From Pseudomonas prosekii (GTDB lineage Bacteria; Pseudomonadota; Gammaproteobacteria; Pseudomonadales; Pseudomonadaceae): a stretch of 64,000 nt of DNA. Made by a program: the position numbers and the translations under genes. The notes beneath the pieces were generated by a model. That model searched no databases. It was not told the origin of the DNA and worked only from the letters and a program-made list of their open reading frames with translations. Positions 44,449-53,929 of the stretch are shown piece by piece. The stretch lies in NCBI RefSeq assembly GCF_900105155.1, contig NZ_LT629762.1, positions 3,201,001 through 3,265,000 on the forward strand, read 5' to 3'. The stretch's first letter is position 1. The number at the start of each line of letters is the position of its first letter.

Positions 44449-44988
44449 TTACGCCGACAGCGCGCCGATCAACTCGCGGTTGAACGCCGGGATGTCATCC
44501 GGCTGGCGGCTGCTGATCAGGTTGCCGTCCTTGACCACTTCCTGATCAACCCAATGCGCGCCGGCATTGACCAAATCGTCCTTGAGGGTTTTGAAACTGG
44601 TCATGGTTTTGCCATTGACCAGCCCGGCCGAGATCAGCAGCCAGCCACCGTGGCAAATCACTGCGATTGGCTTGCCCGCCGAGGCACCGGTCTTGACCAA
44701 GTGCTGGGCATCTTGATCAATACGAATTGTGTCGGAATTTTGCACGCCGCCGGGCAGCACCACGGCATCGTATTGCTCGATATGGGCAGCCTTGAAGGTC
44801 AGATCAACCTTGAAATCGTCCGCCGGTTTGTCGTGGTTCCAGCCTTTGACCTGGCCTTCCTCGGCCGAGAGGATGTCCACTTTGGCGCCCGCCTGCTCCA
44901 GCGCCTGCTTGGGTCCGGTCAGTTCGACTTGCTCGAAACCGTCGGTGACCAGAATCGCGACGCGCTTGCCATTCAGGGAATTGGACAT
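44449..44988 (-). CDS. DJ-1/PfpI family protein
   Basis: A 179-aa class I glutamine-amidotransferase-fold protein. The nucleophile elbow Cys is in KPIAVICHGGWLLISAGL, with the neighbouring His (CHG) usual in PfpI/YhbO-type proteins and the N-terminal acidic residue in VAILVTDGFEQVELTGPKQA. Relatives are described as stress-protective glyoxalase/deglycase or protease-like enzymes. A PfpI gene occupies this place in the PAO1 order (PA0355), consistent with a vertically inherited gene. Confidence 0.9.
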   Translation of the reverse strand: MSNSLNGKRVAILVTDGFEQVELTGPKQALEQAGAKVDILSAEEGQVKGWNHDKPADDFKVDLTFKAAHIEQYDAVVLPGGVQNSDTIRIDQDAQHLVKTGASAGKPIAVICHGGWLLISAGLVNGKTMTSFKTLKDDLVNAGAHWVDQEVVKDGNLISSRQPDDIPAFNRELIGALSA

Positions 44989-45163
44989 TGGATAAGCTCC
45001 TGACTTGAGTGGGAATTTGTCGCTGGCCGAAGCGCAATCGCCTCGCCGGCATTACAAACTCCGAAGCCTTATCGCAAATGAAAGTTCCGACGATGTGCCC
45101 ACCGGTGTGTCGGGTGGTGGTTTTTAAAGGTTAGAATCCCCGCCTGTCCAAGAGTGTGTACTT

Positions 45164-46033
45164 ATGTCCCAAGAGCTGACGTCCGAACAGATCCAACAGT
45201 CCCTGCAAGGGATCAGCGTGCCGGCCCAGCCGCAGATCATGGTGGATCTGCAGATGGAGCAGTACATGCCCGATCCGGACCTGGAAGTGATCGCTAAGTT
45301 GATCGCCCAGGACCCGGGCCTCTCCGGGGCGTTGCTGAAAATCGTCAACTCGCCGTATTACGGCTTGAGCAACAAGATCGCCTCGATCCAGCGTGCGGTG
45401 AACCTGCTGGGCAGCCGTTCGATCATCAACCTGATCAACGCGCAATCGATCAAAGGCGAGATGAACGACGACACCATCGTCACGCTCAACCGCTTCTGGG
45501 ACACCGCGCAAGATGTGGCGATGACCTGCCTGACGCTGGCCAAACGCATTGGCTCGCAGGCCGGCGACGAGGCGTATGCGCTGGGCCTGTTCCACGATTG
45601 CGGCGTGCCGCTGATGCTCAAGCGTTTCCCCGAATACATGAAAACCCTGGAAGAGGCCTACGCCAACGCGAGCCCTGAGTGCCGGGTGGTCGACACCGAA
45701 AACCGCGTGTTCAACACCAACCACGCCGTGGTCGGGTACTACACCGCCAAATCCTGGCGCCTGCCGGAACACATCACCGCCGCCATCGCCAATCACCACA
45801 ATGCGCTGGCGATTTTCAGCGACGAGTCGGCGCGCAACACGCAACTGAAAAACCTGCTGGCGATCCTGAAAATGGCCGAGCACATTTGCGCGTCGTACCG
45901 GGTGCTGGGCAACCAGAACGAAGACCACGAATGGAACAGCATCGGCCCGCTGGTGCTCGATTACGTCGGGCTCTCGGACTACGATTTCGAAACCCTCAAG
46001 CAAACCATTCGCGACCTCGGTGCTCATCACTGA
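45164..46033 (+). CDS. HDOD domain protein
   Basis: A 289-aa protein consisting largely of one HDOD domain. Typical elements are IAKLIAQDPGLSGALLKIVNSPYYG (residues about 45-69), IQRAVNLLGSRSIINLI and ALGLFHDCGVPLMLKRFPEYM; the HD pair is present in FHDCG, but other metal ligands of true HD phosphohydrolases are not evident. HDOD proteins are usually signalling scaffolds without catalysis. It starts 130 bp upstream-open from pfpI on the other strand, and mutM follows after 42 bp. Confidence 0.9.
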   Translation: MSQELTSEQIQQSLQGISVPAQPQIMVDLQMEQYMPDPDLEVIAKLIAQDPGLSGALLKIVNSPYYGLSNKIASIQRAVNLLGSRSIINLINAQSIKGEMNDDTIVTLNRFWDTAQDVAMTCLTLAKRIGSQAGDEAYALGLFHDCGVPLMLKRFPEYMKTLEEAYANASPECRVVDTENRVFNTNHAVVGYYTAKSWRLPEHITAAIANHHNALAIFSDESARNTQLKNLLAILKMAEHICASYRVLGNQNEDHEWNSIGPLVLDYVGLSDYDFETLKQTIRDLGAHH

Positions 46034-46075
46034 GGCGCAGCATTTTTGCTCAAAAGCGTCTGATCCGAGAGCCCC

Positions 46076-46888
46076 ATGCCTGAATTGCCGGAAGTCGAAA
46101 CCACCCGCCGCGGCATCGCCCCGCACCTCGAAGGCCAGCGCGTCAGCCGGGTGATCGTGCGTGATCGACGGCTGCGCTGGCCGATCCCCGAAGACCTCGA
46201 CGTGCGCCTGTCTGGCCAGCGCATCGTGCTGGTGGAGCGCCGCGCCAAATACCTGTTGATCAACGCCGAAGTCGGCACGTTGATCAGCCATTTGGGCATG
46301 TCGGGTAATTTGCGTCTGGTGGAAGTCGGCTCGCCGGCCGCCAAGCATGAGCACGTCGACATCGAACTCGAATCCGGCCTGGCCCTGCGCTACACCGACC
46401 CGCGCCGGTTTGGCGCGATGCTCTGGAGCCTCGACCCGCTCAACCACGAATTACTGATTCGCCTGGGCCCGGAGCCGTTGACCGAGCTGTTCGACGGCGA
46501 GCGTCTGTTCCAGCAATCGCGCGGGCGCTCGATGGCGGTCAAGCCGTTCATCATGGACAACGCGGTGGTGGTCGGCGTCGGCAATATTTACGCGACGGAA
46601 GCGTTGTTCGCTGCCGGCATCGATCCGCGTCGCGAAGCCAAGAGCATTTCCCGTGCGCGTTATCTGAAACTGGCAATCGAGATCAAACGCATCCTCGCCC
46701 ACGCCATCGAACGTGGCGGCACGACGTTGCGCGACTTTATCGGCGGCGACGGTCAGCCGGGTTATTTTCAGCAGGAATTGTTTGCTTACGGGCGCGGCAG
46801 CGAGCCGTGCAAAGTTTGCGGCACGCTGCTGCGCGAGGTGAAGCTCGGCCAGCGCGCCAGCGTGTTTTGCCCGCGCTGCCAGAGCTGA
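46076..46888 (+). CDS. mutM: Formamidopyrimidine-DNA glycosylase
   Basis: Removes 8-oxoguanine and formamidopyrimidines and nicks the abasic site. It is 270 aa. The N-terminal catalytic Pro and Glu are in [14 protein letters not shown] (Met removed), the conserved Lys is in ERRAKYLLI, the H2TH region is [20 protein letters not shown] and the C-terminal zinc finger is CKVCG..FCPRCQ. All essential parts are present. Confidence 0.97.
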   Translation: MPELPEVETTRRGIAPHLEGQRVSRVIVRDRRLRWPIPEDLDVRLSGQRIVLVERRAKYLLINAEVGTLISHLGMSGNLRLVEVGSPAAKHEHVDIELESGLALRYTDPRRFGAMLWSLDPLNHELLIRLGPEPLTELFDGERLFQQSRGRSMAVKPFIMDNAVVVGVGNIYATEALFAAGIDPRREAKSISRARYLKLAIEIKRILAHAIERGGTTLRDFIGGDGQPGYFQQELFAYGRGSEPCKVCGTLLREVKLGQRASVFCPRCQS

Positions 46889-46942
46889 TTCGCCCGACGG
46901 TCTATAGTCAGTGTTCTCACTGCCTAGCCGAAGGACCGTGCC

Positions 46943-47266
46943 ATGATTTCGTTTCGCACCTTTGTCGTTGCCCTGCTGCTGAGCGTCGGCCCGCCCGCGC
47001 TGGCGGCTGAACACGGCAGCGGCGACCCGCGCTACACCATCCAGAACCCTCCGGCGTTTGCCATGATCGGCGACTTGCTGATCGCCCGACCCTTGCTGGT
47101 CGCGGCGACGGTGATAGGCGCGGGGGTGTTTGTGGTGTCGCTGCCATTTACCGCGCTGGGCGGCGGCGTGGGGGATGCGGGGCAGGCGTTGGTGGTCGAT
47201 CCGGCGAGAGCGGCGTTTGTCAGGTGCCTGGGGTGTATCGGGGAAGGGTTCGAGCAGCGCGAGTGA
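46943..47266 (+). CDS. Small exported/membrane protein, function unknown
   Basis: A 107-aa protein with a signal peptide ([20 protein letters not shown], cleavage near ALA-AE) and one membrane segment ([20 protein letters not shown], residues about 49-68). It ends [15 protein letters not shown] with two Cys. A gene of this type follows mutM in other Pseudomonas and is sometimes labelled multidrug transporter, which its size does not support. The AAGGAC ribosome site precedes ATG 46943. Confidence 0.75.
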   Translation: MISFRTFVVALLLSVGPPALAAEHGSGDPRYTIQNPPAFAMIGDLLIARPLLVAATVIGAGVFVVSLPFTALGGGVGDAGQALVVDPARAAFVRCLGCIGEGFEQRE

Positions 47267-47300
47267 AGGCAGTTGGATTTCAGGTGTGGCGGATGGCCTC

Positions 47301-47365
47301 ATCGCGAGCAAGCTCGCTCCCACAGGTATAGCGCGGTCCATGTGGGAGCGAGGCTTGCCCGCGAA
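47301..47365. repeat. REP doublet (inverted pair, mixed subtypes)
   Basis: ATCGCGAGCAAGCTCGCTCC.. (47301-47323) and GTGGGAGCGAGGCTTGCCCG.. (47342-47365). The two arms belong to slightly different REP variants. Confidence 0.9.
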
Positions 47366-47390
47366 GGCGCCCTGACAGACGCCAAAAGCC

Positions 47391-48311
<921 letters not shown>

Positions 48312-48339
48312 CTATAGACGACGGCCAACTTTGGTTTTT

Positions 48340-49935
48340 TCACGGGTTTTTCAGGCGTTCGGCCAGCGCTGTGGCCAGTTGCGCGGTCAGGCCGTAGACC
48401 GACAATTGCGGGTTCGCGCCAATGCTGGTGGGGAACAGCGAGCCATCGTGGATCGACAGATTGCCGAGCTGATGATGGCGGCCAAGACTGTCGGTTACCG
48501 CGTATTTGGGGTCTTCGCCCATCGCGCAACCGCCCATCACGTGCGCGCTGCCGAGGCGTGTGCGGTACAACTCAAGGCTCAAGCCGTCGATCAAACTGCG
48601 CGCCTCGGCAAACGTTTTCACGTAGCGCGCATCGGCGTGCATCGGCATCACCGCTTTCGCGCCACCGGCGAACTGGATCTCGGCCATGCTGTGAAACGCC
48701 CGGCGCAAACCGTCCCAGGTGTAGGGCGAGACCTGATAGTCGAGCACTGGCGTGCCGTCGCCGCGCAATTCGACGCTGCCGCCGACGCTGTCCGGGTGAA
48801 AGCCGTCGCGCAGCAAGGCGAGCATGGCGTGGGTGTGCGGCAGGTTCTCCATGTGTTGCGAATTTTCCTGGCCGAAGCCGCCAAGCAAAGTCGCCGCCAA
48901 TGCCGGTTGCAGCGGCGGCACTTCGAGCTTGTAAGACATTTTGCCGGTGGTGCCGTCCTGCCATTGAAAGTGGTCGGTATAGATTGACTGCGGCGCGCCG
49001 TAAAACGGGTTGATCACCTCATCGAACAGCCCGGCCGACATATTCACCAAGTGCAAAAACGTGCGTTTGCCGAGCCGCTCGTGCGGGTCCGGCGCCTCGG
49101 AACGCAGCAGCAGCGCCGGGCTATTGATCCCGCCGCCGGCCAGCACGTAATGCCGCGCCTTGACCGTGATGGTGCGCCCGGTGGGCGCGACGCAGCGCTC
49201 ATCCATCGCCGCGCATTCGAGGCCAGTGACCTTGCCGTTGTTGATCGACAACTTCTCGGCGCGCGCCAGGTACAGCAGCTCGCCGCCGTTTTCCAGGGTC
49301 GCCGGGATTGTCGTCACCAGCATTGATTGCTTGGCGTTGGTCGGGCAACCCATGCCGCAATAACCGAGGTTCCAGCAGCCGCGCACATTGCGCGGGATCA
49401 CGTGCCAGCTATAGCCGAGTTGCTCGCAACCTTTGCGGATCACATCGTTGTTGGCGTTGGGCGGGACTAGCCACGGGGCGACGCCGAGGCGCTGTTCCAT
49501 TTTCTCGAACCACGGCGCCATTTCGGCGGGGCTGTGACCTTTGACCTGGTGTTCGCGCGCCCAGTGTTCGAGGGTCGGCTGCGGGGTGCGGAAGCTTGAT
49601 GTCCAGTTGATCAGCGTGGTGCCGCCGACTGCGCGACCCTGGAGGATGGTGATCGCGCCGTCCTTGCTCATGCGGCCGATGCCTTCCTGATACAGGCTGG
49701 CGTAGGACTGGTCTTCGAGCATCTTGAAATCGCTGCTGGTGCGCAGCGGGCCTTCTTCGATCAGCAACACTTTATAGCCAGCGGCGCTGAGGATTTCTGC
49801 GGTGGTGCCGCCGCCGGCGCCGCTGCCGATGATTGCCACGTCCGCTTCCAGCGTCAGGTCGCCGGCCAGTTGCGCGCCTTTATAGGTTTTCCAGCCACGG
49901 GCCAGGCCTTCGCGAAACGGATCGGGTACGGGCAT
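48340..49935 (-). CDS. GMC-family oxidoreductase (cholesterol-oxidase/alcohol-dehydrogenase-like)
   Basis: A 531-aa flavoprotein of the glucose-methanol-choline family. The FAD motif is VAIIGSGAGGGTTAEILSAAG (near residue 33), followed by VLLIEEGP and GGTTLINWTSSFR. The C-terminal active region contains HVMGGCAMGEDPKYAV and SIGANPQLSVYGLTAQ. No signal peptide is seen. With the Tat protein and aldehyde dehydrogenase that precede it on the same strand, it suggests a long-chain alcohol to aldehyde to acid pathway at the membrane. Confidence 0.88.
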   Translation of the reverse strand: MPVPDPFREGLARGWKTYKGAQLAGDLTLEADVAIIGSGAGGGTTAEILSAAGYKVLLIEEGPLRTSSDFKMLEDQSYASLYQEGIGRMSKDGAITILQGRAVGGTTLINWTSSFRTPQPTLEHWAREHQVKGHSPAEMAPWFEKMEQRLGVAPWLVPPNANNDVIRKGCEQLGYSWHVIPRNVRGCWNLGYCGMGCPTNAKQSMLVTTIPATLENGGELLYLARAEKLSINNGKVTGLECAAMDERCVAPTGRTITVKARHYVLAGGGINSPALLLRSEAPDPHERLGKRTFLHLVNMSAGLFDEVINPFYGAPQSIYTDHFQWQDGTTGKMSYKLEVPPLQPALAATLLGGFGQENSQHMENLPHTHAMLALLRDGFHPDSVGGSVELRGDGTPVLDYQVSPYTWDGLRRAFHSMAEIQFAGGAKAVMPMHADARYVKTFAEARSLIDGLSLELYRTRLGSAHVMGGCAMGEDPKYAVTDSLGRHHQLGNLSIHDGSLFPTSIGANPQLSVYGLTAQLATALAERLKNP

Positions 49936-49984
49936 GTTCGGCTTCTCTTTTTATTTTGGATTGTGTGGTGAGGCGGCGGACGTC

Positions 49985-50077
49985 ATCGCGAGCAAGCTCG
50001 CTTCCACATTGGAATTGCTGTGTTAACACAACCTGATTAGCAACCCACACCCCTGTGGGAGCGAGCTTGCTCGCGAT
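49985..50077. repeat. REP doublet (inverted pair)
   Basis: ATCGCGAGCAAGCTCGCTTC.. (49985-50007) and GTGGGAGCGAGCTTGCTCGC.. (50055-50077), inside the alcohol/aldehyde oxidation gene group. Confidence 0.92.
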
Positions 50078-50093
50078 GGGGGCGACACAATTT

Positions 50094-50639
50094 TCAAACC
50101 GTCGGCGGCCCCGGATACCCGCAATGCGCCCACGACTCCTTGCGGCTGTACCACGCCATCATTACCAGTTGCAGCAACGAGCTGTGGCCCATGCGCAGCA
50201 GGTTCAACGAGCTGTTTTCCCAGCGCTCGAGGAAATGCCGAATCGCCTGCGCCGAGGCATTTTCCCAACTGCCCCAAACCCCGGTCAGCGGCCCACGGGT
50301 CACGGTCATGCCGAGCACATCGAACAGCTGGCGAGTCAGCTTGAGCATTTCCGGCGACAGGTGATCAAGGCTGTTATCCAGATTTTGCAACGTGCCATCG
50401 ACGGCGCTCGGCAGGTTCTCGACCGCCACGGCGCCGTCGAGCATCACCGGAATCAACGCGCGCAGAAACAGCAGATCGCTCCTGCGCAGCGTGGCGAAAC
50501 CGTCCGCAGCAACGCTCGACGAACAGCCGCTAAGGCTGGCGCCGAGTCCGGCAGTGGCCAGAAAAGCACTGGCGCCGAGGCTGAATTTGAGCAAGTCGCG
50601 GCGGGACAGCGCGGGGGAATCGGACAGGCTAGGGCGCAT
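50094..50639 (-). CDS. Tat-exported lipoprotein-like subunit of the GMC oxidoreductase
   Basis: A 181-aa protein with a twin-arginine signal (LSRRDLLKFSLGASAFLATA, residues about 11-30), followed by LSGC, which could serve as a lipobox. The mature part resembles the small gamma-type subunits that accompany GMC dehydrogenases (LRRSDLLFLRALIPVMLDGA). Cotransport with the cytosolic-looking GMC partner through Tat is plausible but inferred. It lies between the GMC gene and the aldehyde dehydrogenase gene, all on the minus strand. Confidence 0.8.
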   Translation of the reverse strand: MRPSLSDSPALSRRDLLKFSLGASAFLATAGLGASLSGCSSSVAADGFATLRRSDLLFLRALIPVMLDGAVAVENLPSAVDGTLQNLDNSLDHLSPEMLKLTRQLFDVLGMTVTRGPLTGVWGSWENASAQAIRHFLERWENSSLNLLRMGHSSLLQLVMMAWYSRKESWAHCGYPGPPTV

Positions 50640-50667
50640 TATTGTTATTACCCGACGGTCTGCAGCG

Positions 50668-52098
50668 TTAGCGGATAAACAGCTTCTGAATCAGTTTCTG
50701 AATCGATTTGCCATACGGCGGATAGATCAGCTTCGCCGCGTTGAAGCGTTGTTTGATCAGCACACCTTTGGCTTTGCTGAACGTCAGGAAACCTTCGTGG
50801 CCGTGGTAATGGCCCATCCCCGACGCGCCGATGCCGCCGAACGGCATGTCGTCCTGAGCAACATGCAGCAACGTGTCGTTGAGGCACACGCCGCCGGAAT
50901 GAGTCTCGTGGAGCACGCGTTGTTGTTCGCGTTTGTCGTAGCCGAAGTAGTACAGCGCCAGTGGCCGAGGTCGCTGATTGATGTAGGCAAACGCCTGATC
51001 GAGGTCGGTGTACGGCACGATCGGCAGCAGCGGGCCGAAGATTTCGTCCTGCATCACGGTCATCTCATCGCTGACATTCAGCAGCAGACTGTGGGCCATG
51101 CGCCGGCCCTGACCTTGCTCGAACAACGGAATCAGCAATGCGCCCTTGCTGGTGGCATCGCTGACATAACCGTTGAGCCGCGCCAGTTGTCGGTCATTGA
51201 TGATCGCGGTGTAGTCCGGGTTGTCGGCGAGTGTCGGATAAAACCCGCGAACCGCCTGGCGATAGGCTTCGACGAACGAGCCGACGCGGTCCTCGGGGAC
51301 CAGCACGTAATCGGGCGCGACACAGGTTTGCCCGGCGTTGAGAGTCTTGCCGAACGCGATGCGCTCGGCGGCGTCCTTGAGCGGCACGTCGCGGGAGACG
51401 ATGGCGGGGGATTTGCCGCCCAGTTCCAGAGTCACCGGCGTGAGGTTTTCCGCCGCCGCGCGCATCACGTGTTTGCCGATGCTGGTGGCGCCGGTAAACA
51501 ACAAATGATCGAAGCGCAGCCGCGAGAACGCGACGCCGATGTCCGCTTCGCCGAGGACCACGCACACCAGGTCTTCAGGGAAGATCCGCGCCAGTAACGC
51601 TTTGAGCAGCAAGCCGGTGGCCGGGGTCGATTCGCTGAGTTTGAGCATCACCCGATTACCCGCCGACAACGCGCCCACCAACGGCCCGATGGCCAGGTAC
51701 AGCGGATAATTCCACGGCACGATCACGCCGACCACGCCCAATGGCTGATAAACCACTTTGGCCGAGGCCGGTTGAAATGCGAGGCCGACTTTGCGCCGCG
51801 AGGCTTTCATCCAGCCCTTGAGGTGCTGGCTGGCGTAGTGAATGCCGTGCAGGCTCGGCATCAGTTCGGCGAGCAGGGTTTCATCGGCGCTGCGATGGCT
51901 GAAATCCTTGCTGATCGCCTCGATCAACGCCTGGCGCTCATCGCTCAACAAGTCGCGTAGTGCCTTGAGCCATTGCTGGCGCTGGGCGGCGGGCGGCATC
52001 GGGTTGGCGGCGTACGCGGCGCGCTGTGAATTAAACAAGGTCTGGAGCTCTTCCAACGGCTGCTGTAAGTTCTGCAAATAAGCGATGTCGGCAGTCAT
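50668..52098 (-). CDS. Coniferyl aldehyde dehydrogenase-type ALDH
   Basis: A 476-aa NAD(P)-dependent aldehyde dehydrogenase. The catalytic Glu is in VTLELGGKSPAIV, and the nucleophilic Cys is in LNAGQTCVAPDYVLVP near residue 250. The opening region (LEELQTLFNSQRAAY) and C-terminus match the class-3-like CalB group acting on coniferyl and fatty aldehydes. It is divergent from a TetR gene across 148 bp that hold two palindromes, so TetR control is likely. Confidence 0.9.
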   Translation of the reverse strand: MTADIAYLQNLQQPLEELQTLFNSQRAAYAANPMPPAAQRQQWLKALRDLLSDERQALIEAISKDFSHRSADETLLAELMPSLHGIHYASQHLKGWMKASRRKVGLAFQPASAKVVYQPLGVVGVIVPWNYPLYLAIGPLVGALSAGNRVMLKLSESTPATGLLLKALLARIFPEDLVCVVLGEADIGVAFSRLRFDHLLFTGATSIGKHVMRAAAENLTPVTLELGGKSPAIVSRDVPLKDAAERIAFGKTLNAGQTCVAPDYVLVPEDRVGSFVEAYRQAVRGFYPTLADNPDYTAIINDRQLARLNGYVSDATSKGALLIPLFEQGQGRRMAHSLLLNVSDEMTVMQDEIFGPLLPIVPYTDLDQAFAYINQRPRPLALYYFGYDKREQQRVLHETHSGGVCLNDTLLHVAQDDMPFGGIGASGMGHYHGHEGFLTFSKAKGVLIKQRFNAAKLIYPPYGKSIQKLIQKLFIR

Positions 52099-52130
52099 GG
52101 AAGGCTCCGGATTTTTATTCTGATAAGAGG

Positions 52131-52201
52131 CTTTTTAGAGTCTAAGCTCTAGAAAGTCAAACGACTTCCTGACGCAGCTTTGTTTTATCCGTTTACGGAT
52201 A
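52131..52201. promoter_or_regulatory. Two palindromic operator candidates between the ALDH and TetR genes
   Basis: Inverted repeat 1 is CTTTTTAGAG-TCTAAG-CTCTAGAAAG (52131-52156, one mismatch). Inverted repeat 2 is TATCCGT-TT-ACGGATA (52186-52201, perfect). Both are in the divergent spacer and suit a TetR dimer; which one is the TetR site cannot be told. Confidence 0.6.
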
Positions 52202-52246
52202 GGCCGTAAGATGCGCGTCACCGCACTCTGAATTAAAGCTCAAGCC

Positions 52247-52918
52247 ATGGCCCCCAGGATCAAAACCAGCGAGCGCATCGTGCAGAACAGCTTGGAGCTG
52301 TTCAATCAGCAGGGTGAGCGCAGCATCAGCACCAACCACATTGCCGCCCACATGGAAATTTCCCCGGGCAACCTGTACTACCACTTCCCGAACAAGCAGG
52401 CGATTATCGCGGTGCTGTTCAGTGAGTATGAAACCCTGGTGGACAGCTTTTTGCGTCCGCCGCAGGGGCGAGGTGCCACGGTTGAAGACAAGCGCTATTA
52501 CCTCAAAGAGCTGCTGTCGGCGATGTGGCGTTATCGGTTCCTGCACCGCGACCTCGAACATTTGCTCGAGAGCGACCCGGATCTGGCCGCGCGTTACCGG
52601 CGTTTTTCCCAGCGCTGCGTGATTCAGGGCTCGGCGATTTACCAAGGGTTTGTCGAGGCCGGGATCCTCAAAATGGACCGCGTGCAGATTGAATCCCTGA
52701 CCATCAATGCCTGGATCATCCTCACCTCGTGGGTGCGTTTCCTGTGCACCACGCGCGAAAACTCCAACCACTTGAGCGAGCAGGCGATCAAACGCGGCGT
52801 GTATCAGGTGCTGGTGCTCGAAGCCGGGTTTGTTACCGATGAGGCGCGGCACGAGGTCAACACGCTGTTTGAAGAGTTTTACGTGCCACTCGCCCAGGCT
52901 CTGGAAGAAGTGCAGTAG
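52247..52918 (+). CDS. TetR/AcrR-family regulator
   Basis: A 223-aa regulator with an N-terminal TetR helix-turn-helix (TSERIVQNSLELFNQQGERSISTNHIAAHMEISPGNLYYHFPNK, residues about 5-48) and a ligand domain of about 170 residues in which RDLEHLLESDPDLAARYRRF is characteristic of one Pseudomonas group. It probably represses the divergent aldehyde dehydrogenase operon in response to an aldehyde or acyl compound. The rhodanese gene follows after 33 bp. Confidence 0.9.
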   Translation: MAPRIKTSERIVQNSLELFNQQGERSISTNHIAAHMEISPGNLYYHFPNKQAIIAVLFSEYETLVDSFLRPPQGRGATVEDKRYYLKELLSAMWRYRFLHRDLEHLLESDPDLAARYRRFSQRCVIQGSAIYQGFVEAGILKMDRVQIESLTINAWIILTSWVRFLCTTRENSNHLSEQAIKRGVYQVLVLEAGFVTDEARHEVNTLFEEFYVPLAQALEEVQ

Positions 52919-52951
52919 GATCAGCCATCGACTCAAGCACAGGAGCCCGTT

Positions 52952-53806
52952 ATGCCCATTGCGCAACTGATCAGCCCGCAAGCGTTGGACCTGAAAAAGG
53001 AGCAGCCTGGGCTGGTGATCCTGGATTGTCGTTTTGCCCTCGAAGACCCGGACTACGGTCAGCGCAGTTATGCCGAAGGGCACATCGCCGGTTCGAGTTT
53101 CGCCGATCTTGAGCGTGATCTCAGCGGACCAGTGAGCCGCGGCGTCACCGGGCGCCACCCGTTGCCGGCAACCGAAGACTTTATCGAGCGTCTGCAAGCC
53201 TGGGGCGTCAACGCCGACAGCGACGTGGTTTTGTATGACGACGGCCTCGGTGCTTTCGCCGCGCGGGCCTGGTGGTTGCTGGCGTGGCTGGGCAAACGCG
53301 ACGGCGTGTTTATTCTCGATGGCGGGCTCAAGGCCTGGCACGCGGCGGGGCTGCCGCTGAGTCTGGACGCGCCGTCGATTGTCCGTGGCACGTTCAGCGG
53401 CACGCCGGATGAAGCGTTGCTGCTCAGCGCCGAACAACTCCAGCAACGTCTCGGCCAACCTCAACTGACCTTGCTCGATGCCCGCGCCTTGCCGCGTTTC
53501 AAGGGTGAAGTGGAACCGATCGACCCGATCGCCGGGCACATTCCCGGCGCGCAGTGCGCGGCGTTCACCGACAACCTTGGCAGCGATGGACGTTTCCTGC
53601 CGGCCGAGCAACTCAAGCAGCGTTTCGCCGCAAAACTCGGCGATCGTTCACCAACAGAGTTGGTCGCGTATTGCGGCTCGGGCGTGACGGCTTGCCACAA
53701 TTTGTTCGCGTTGTGCCTGGCGGGTTATCCGTTGGCGGCGTTGTACGCCGGGTCGTGGAGCGAATGGATCAATCAGCCCGCGCGGGGCATCGCCACCGGC
53801 GAATGA
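52952..53806 (+). CDS. Two-domain sulfurtransferase (rhodanese/3-mercaptopyruvate type)
   Basis: A 284-aa protein with two rhodanese domains. The first is inactive (residues about 5-125: LVILDCRFALEDPDYGQ, EGHIAGSSFADLERDLSG) and the second carries the active Cys in VAYCGSGVTACHN near residue 240. The loop CGSGVTA favours 3-mercaptopyruvate sulfurtransferase (SseA) over thiosulfate rhodanese, which has CRxGxx. Cytoplasmic; no signal peptide. Confidence 0.9.
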   Translation: MPIAQLISPQALDLKKEQPGLVILDCRFALEDPDYGQRSYAEGHIAGSSFADLERDLSGPVSRGVTGRHPLPATEDFIERLQAWGVNADSDVVLYDDGLGAFAARAWWLLAWLGKRDGVFILDGGLKAWHAAGLPLSLDAPSIVRGTFSGTPDEALLLSAEQLQQRLGQPQLTLLDARALPRFKGEVEPIDPIAGHIPGAQCAAFTDNLGSDGRFLPAEQLKQRFAAKLGDRSPTELVAYCGSGVTACHNLFALCLAGYPLAALYAGSWSEWINQPARGIATGE

Positions 53807-53817
53807 TCCGATCCCCT

Positions 53818-53905
53818 GTAGGAGCGAGCCTGCTCGCGATCGCGGTAGGTCATTCAGCACAAATGTTGACTGACCCGGCGCTATCGCCAGCAGGCTCACT
53901 CCTAC
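53818..53905. repeat. REP doublet (inverted pair)
   Basis: GTAGGAGCGAGCCTGCTCGC.. (53818-53840) and inverted ATCGCCAGCAGGCTCACTCC.. (53883-53905), between the convergent sulfurtransferase and YheT-type genes. Confidence 0.9.
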
Positions 53906-53929
53906 ATTGGGTTTCGTGTCGGGCTTGGA

